From the NCBI RefSeq assembly GCF_947497275.1, contig NZ_CANMFS010000001.1, forward strand, positions 62,001 to 126,000: DNA of 64,000 nt, given 5' to 3'. This document shows positions 60,771 through 64,000 of this stretch, one piece after another. The notes under the pieces are model-generated. The model saw only the letters and a list, made by a program, of their open reading frames with translations, searched no databases and was not told where the DNA came from. Origin of the DNA: an uncultured Sulfitobacter sp. (lineage in GTDB: Bacteria; Pseudomonadota; Alphaproteobacteria; Rhodobacterales; Rhodobacteraceae). The position numbers were made by a program, and so were the translations under genes. The number at the start of each line of letters is the position of its first letter. Positions within the stretch are counted from its first letter, which is position 1.

Positions 60771-61811
60771 ATGAGAATGAATACACTGGGGCGCACCGGC
60801 ATCGAGGTTTCGGCGCTGTGCCTCGGCTCGATGACCTGGGGTACGCAGAACACCGCCGAGGAAGGCCACGCACAGATCGACCGCGCACTGGAGGCCGGGA
60901 TCAATTTCATCGACACCGCCGAGATGTATCCGGTGAACCCGAACAGCGCCGAGACGATTGGCCGGACCGAAGAGATCATCGGCGACTGGTTTGCCGCGTC
61001 CGGGCGACGCAAGGATGTTGTGCTTGCGACCAAGCATTCGGGCGAGGGGTCGGCGGCACGGGATGGCGCGCCGATCAGCGCCAAGACGATCCACGCGACG
61101 GTTCAGGGCTCGCTCGACCGGCTCAGGACGGACTATATAGATCTCTACCAGTTTCACTGGCCGAACCGCGGAAGCTATATGTTCCGCAAGAACTGGACCT
61201 ATGATCCGAGCGACCAGAACCGTGCGGAAACGATCGCGAACATGGAGGAATGTTTGAACGCCTTGCAAGAAGAGGTGGAGCGGGGGCGCATCCGCGCCTT
61301 CGGCATGAGCAACGAGAGCGCATGGGGGCTGACGCAATGGGCCGATGCCGCCGGGCGCACATGCGGTCCACGCATAGCAACCGTGCAGAACGAGTATTCG
61401 CTGATGTGCCGGCTTGCGGATACGGATGTGGCAGAGACCTGCCATCATGAGGATATCGGGATGCTGTCCTTTTCGCCGCTCGCCGCGGGCCTGTTGACGG
61501 GCAAGTATCAGAACGGTGCAGTGCCCGATGGATCGCGCCTGTCGCTCAATAAGGATCTGGGCGGGCGAAAGGGGCCGCGCGCCTTCGAAGCGGTACAGGC
61601 CTATCTCGATGTCGCGGAAAAACACGCGCTCGATCCCGTTCACATGGCGCTGGCGTGGGCGCGGGACCGTCCCTTTATGACCAGCGTGATCTTCGGCGCA
61701 ACCAGTATGGAGCAACTCGAGCGATCGCTGGGTGCTGCTGATCTGGTGCTGTCAAACGACGTCGTGGCGGACATCGACGCCGCACACCGTGCCCACCCGA
61801 TGCCGTACTGA
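60771..61811 (+). CDS. Aldo/keto reductase (Tas-like)
   Basis: A 346-residue NADPH-dependent aldo/keto reductase. It starts MRMNTLGRTGIEVSALCLGS, has FIDTAEMYP (catalytic Asp and Tyr) near residue 45, LATKHSGEG (Lys) near 85 and YQFHWPNRGSY (His) near 123. Its length and NTAEEGHAQIDRALEAGINF stretch match the Tas group. Start ATG 60771; the frame upstream is open but lacks similarity. The role is a general carbonyl reductase. Confidence 0.87.
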   Translation: MRMNTLGRTGIEVSALCLGSMTWGTQNTAEEGHAQIDRALEAGINFIDTAEMYPVNPNSAETIGRTEEIIGDWFAASGRRKDVVLATKHSGEGSAARDGAPISAKTIHATVQGSLDRLRTDYIDLYQFHWPNRGSYMFRKNWTYDPSDQNRAETIANMEECLNALQEEVERGRIRAFGMSNESAWGLTQWADAAGRTCGPRIATVQNEYSLMCRLADTDVAETCHHEDIGMLSFSPLAAGLLTGKYQNGAVPDGSRLSLNKDLGGRKGPRAFEAVQAYLDVAEKHALDPVHMALAWARDRPFMTSVIFGATSMEQLERSLGAADLVLSNDVVADIDAAHRAHPMPY

Positions 61812-61920
61812 CGCGCGGTTTTCCAGCGGAGTCGGCGCAAAGCATGCGCTGCCCCCGTTTTTCGAGTGGCCATCGCCGCGGCCCTCGCGCAGTATCGCGG
61901 CAAATCCAAGGGAGAGTCAC

Positions 61921-62832
61921 ATGCCACTTGCCATGAACCGCGATGTCTTCATCACCTGCGCCGTCACCGGCTCCGGTGCGACGCAGGACCGCAGCCACCA
62001 CGTTCCGCGCTCGCCCGAGCAGATCGCGAATTCCGCCCTTGCGGCGGCGCGGGCGGGGGCGGCGGTGGTCCATTGTCACGTACGCGATCCCGAAACCGGT
62101 GCGCCCAGCCGTGATCTGAAACTCTACCGCGAAGTGACCGAGCGCATCCGTGACAGCGATACGGACGTGGTGCTGAACCTCACGGCGGGGATGGGCGGTG
62201 ACATCGTGTTCGGTGACGTCGAAAACCCGATGCAACTGAACGAGACAGCGACCGATATGATCGGCGCAAGTGCACGGTTGGCGCATATTGCCGAATGTCG
62301 GCCGGAAATTTGCACGCTGGATTGCGGTACGATGAACTTTGCCGAATCCGATTACGTGATGACCAACACGCCCGGTATGTTGGTGTCTATGGGACGCATG
62401 ATGACCGATCTGGGCGTGAAGCCCGAGATAGAGGCCTTCGATACCGGCCATCTGTGGTACGCTAGGCAACTGGTAAAGGACGGCGTGCTCGACAGCCCTG
62501 CGTTGGTGCAGTTGTGCATGGGCGTACCCTGGGGTGCCCCGGACGATCTGAATACCTTCATGGCGATGGTGAACAACGTGCCCGATGACTGGACGTTCTC
62601 GGCCTTTGGTCTGGGGCGCAACCAGATGGCCTATGTCGCGGCATCGGTGCTGGCGGGGGGCCATGTGCGCGTCGGCCTCGAAGACAACCTGTGGCTCGAC
62701 AAGGGGGTTCTGGCCGAAAACTGGCAACTGGTCGAACGCGCGCGGGGGATCATCGAAAGCATGGGAGCCAGATTGATCGGGCCTGCGCAGGTGCGCGAAA
62801 ATCTTGGCCTGCAAAAGCGGGCGCCGAAATGA
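61921..62832 (+). CDS. BKACE-family beta-keto acid cleavage enzyme (dehydrocarnitine-cleaving type)
   Basis: A 303-residue TIM-barrel Zn enzyme of the BKACE (DUF849) family, which condenses a beta-keto acid with acetyl-CoA to give acetoacetate and a new acyl-CoA. HCHVRDPETGAPS near residue 45-58 gives the metal His pair; the ETATDMIGASARLAHIAECRP and GVPWGAPDDLNTFM stretches are also typical. Start at ATG 61921 after AAGGGAG, or ATG 61933. With the dehydrogenase two genes on it forms a carnitine-type pathway: carnitine to 3-dehydrocarnitine to betainyl-CoA. The substrate is inferred. Confidence 0.82.
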   Translation: MPLAMNRDVFITCAVTGSGATQDRSHHVPRSPEQIANSALAAARAGAAVVHCHVRDPETGAPSRDLKLYREVTERIRDSDTDVVLNLTAGMGGDIVFGDVENPMQLNETATDMIGASARLAHIAECRPEICTLDCGTMNFAESDYVMTNTPGMLVSMGRMMTDLGVKPEIEAFDTGHLWYARQLVKDGVLDSPALVQLCMGVPWGAPDDLNTFMAMVNNVPDDWTFSAFGLGRNQMAYVAASVLAGGHVRVGLEDNLWLDKGVLAENWQLVERARGIIESMGARLIGPAQVRENLGLQKRAPK

Positions 62833-63359
62833 AACGAACACTGGCCGCGCTTGCGCTGTGCGCGGTATCGGCCTGCGTGCCGCCGCCCCCCAAACCCATC
62901 CCCGCGATCAGCTACCGCGACGCGGCGCAGCCGATCGGCGTGACTTCGCGGTTCAACGAGGAACGGTTTGCGGGGTTGTGGTACGTCCGCGCAGGATTTG
63001 ATCCGGATCTCGGGCGCATGGCGATCAAGCTGACGGGTACGCCCGCTGGCCTGCAAATGCGACTCGGTGCGTTCGTCTGTGATCCGGCGGGCGATTGCGG
63101 CGATTTCGCCGAAGATCTGCCGACCGAGCGTCTTGGCAAGGGGCGCTACAGGATCGTTATGCCGGACGGGGCAGAGCGGCAGTTCTGGGTGCTGTGGGTG
63201 GATGAGGGGTTTCGCACGGCGGTGGTCGGCAACCCGGAAGGTACGTTTGGCTGGATCCTCGACCGCGCCACAACCGGCGGCAGTGACCGGATCCGCGCGG
63301 CGCGCGAGATTCTCGATTTTAACGGCTACGACCTGCGCAACTTGAAGGTGATGGAATGA
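62829..63359 (+). CDS. Lipocalin-like lipoprotein
   Basis: A 176-residue lipoprotein. ALALCAVSACVPPPPK is a lipobox (VSAC, Cys-16). The mature part has FAGLWYVRAGFDPD (GxW lipocalin motif) near residue 48, FVCDPAGDCGDFAEDLPTERLGKGRYRI in the middle and FWVLWVDEGFRTAVVGNPEG, typical of bacterial lipocalins (Blc-like). The start overlaps the BKACE stop and its stop overlaps the dehydrogenase start (both ATGA). Its place inside a catabolic operon is unusual. It may protect or present a hydrophobic compound at the membrane, which is inference. Confidence 0.78.
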   Translation: MKRTLAALALCAVSACVPPPPKPIPAISYRDAAQPIGVTSRFNEERFAGLWYVRAGFDPDLGRMAIKLTGTPAGLQMRLGAFVCDPAGDCGDFAEDLPTERLGKGRYRIVMPDGAERQFWVLWVDEGFRTAVVGNPEGTFGWILDRATTGGSDRIRAAREILDFNGYDLRNLKVME

Positions 63360-64000
63360 GCAAGACAGCGGCAATCATAGGCGGCGGTGTAATCGGTGGA
63401 GGATGGGCCGCGCGCTTTGCTCTCAATGGATGGGACGTGCAAATCTTCGATCCCGACGCGCAAGCCAAACGCAAGGTGAGCGAAGTAATGGCGAACGCGC
63501 GCCGGTCCCTTCCGGGTCTGACCGACGTGGCCTTGCCCGCCGAAGGAAGCATCAGCTTTCACGACACAATCGCGGAAGCCGTTGCGGATGCTGCATGGAT
63601 ACAGGAAAGCGTGCCGGAACGTCTTGACGTGAAACACGCCACATTCGCGGAAATCCAGAACGCCTGTAAGGCGGGCGCTGTCATCGGTTCGTCCACGTCC
63701 GGCTTCAAGCCCTCGGAGTTGCAACAAGGTGCCGCCCGCCCCGAGCAGATCATGGTCGCGCATCCGTTCAATCCCGTCTATCTGCTGCCGCTGGTGGAAC
63801 TGGTGACGACCGATGCATCGCCTGCATTGGTCGAGACCGCGAAAGATATTCTGACTTCGCTGGGGATGCACCCGCTGCACCTGAAAAAGGAAATCGACGC
63901 CCATGTTGCGGACCGGTTCCTCGAAGCGGTCTGGCGCGAGGCATTGTGGCTGGTCAAGGATGGTATCGCCACAACCGAAGAGATCGACAACGCGATCCGT
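63356..64000 (+). CDS. L-carnitine dehydrogenase-like 3-hydroxyacyl dehydrogenase (3' end outside window)
   Basis: 215 codons are visible; the frame is open to base 64000. The N-terminal NAD site is AAIIGGGVIGGGWAARFALNG at residues 5-25. The 3-hydroxyacyl-CoA dehydrogenase landmarks ESVPERLDVK near 83, SSTSGFKPSEL near 105 and VAHPFNPVYLLPLVELV near 130 follow; His in AHPFNP is at the catalytic position. The start overlaps the lipocalin stop (ATGA). A BKACE gene two positions upstream supports L-carnitine 3-dehydrogenase rather than a fatty acid enzyme. Confidence 0.78.
   Translation, partial: MSKTAAIIGGGVIGGGWAARFALNGWDVQIFDPDAQAKRKVSEVMANARRSLPGLTDVALPAEGSISFHDTIAEAVADAAWIQESVPERLDVKHATFAEIQNACKAGAVIGSSTSGFKPSELQQGAARPEQIMVAHPFNPVYLLPLVELVTTDASPALVETAKDILTSLGMHPLHLKKEIDAHVADRFLEAVWREALWLVKDGIATTEEIDNAIR

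Noticed and set aside
59367..61715. A 782-codon minus-strand frame that extends the MFS gene far upstream
   Set aside because: The first ~360 codons are antisense to the aldo/keto reductase, and MFS similarity begins only at 60629.
1..64000. CRISPR arrays and rRNA genes
   Set aside because: No regular short repeats with spacers and no conserved rRNA stretches were seen anywhere in the window.

Overview
The window comes from a GC-rich alphaproteobacterium, most likely a marine member of the Rhodobacteraceae (Roseobacter group). The evidence is the gene families and their order: a membrane-bound formate dehydrogenase locus with DUF3305/DUF3306/DUF6505-type accessory genes, tungstate uptake, TRAP transport, cobyric acid synthase, a PopZ-like protein behind pcm and tolC, and a carnitine-type operon. 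No rRNA or CRISPR array is present. There are two tRNA genes, Cys (GCA) and Leu (TAA).

Bases 1-16227 hold an NhaC antiporter (open at the left edge), the tupBCA tungstate ABC transporter, and a formate dehydrogenase locus on both strands. The minus strand carries a DUF6505-like protein, a biotin/lipoate ligase-like protein, an Mrp/ApbC ATPase, a DUF6494-like protein and a multi-cluster ferredoxin. The plus strand carries DUF3305, DUF3306, a TorD-like chaperone, a small TAT-signal protein, the three FDH subunits and a 43-residue membrane peptide. The FDH alpha subunit has Cys where some homologues have selenocysteine. Tungstate uptake next to it suggests a tungsten enzyme.

Bases 16228-29111 look acquired. 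Remnants of two different IS3-family elements lie on either side of a catabolic operon (16984-23700) with its IclR regulator and a three-part TRAP transporter. A disrupted tyrosine integrase next to tRNA-Cys closes the region. The operon encodes MmgE/PrpD, two MaoC proteins, an acyl-CoA dehydrogenase, a family III CoA-transferase, a malyl-CoA-lyase-like protein and an SDR. The two MaoC proteins resemble the N- and C-terminal halves of mesaconyl-CoA hydratase. The set could take up a 2-substituted succinate, activate it, oxidise it, hydrate it and split it to glyoxylate plus an acyl-CoA. This is the best candidate for an undescribed system here.

Bases 29310-64000 are mostly chromosomal backbone: pcm, tolC, a PopZ-like gene, cobQ, efp, ygfZ, a glycosyltransferase, an ABC exporter, aminotransferases, a crotonase, valS, an orphan CoxL-like protein, DUF2235, a thioesterase, divergent metF and metR-like genes with a MetR box, an oxidoreductase, inositol monophosphatase, GFA, rhomboid, a racemase-like protein, an Lrp regulator, metG, an MFS transporter and an aldo/keto reductase. 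The right edge has a carnitine-type operon: a BKACE enzyme, a lipocalin lipoprotein and a dehydrogenase cut by the window end.
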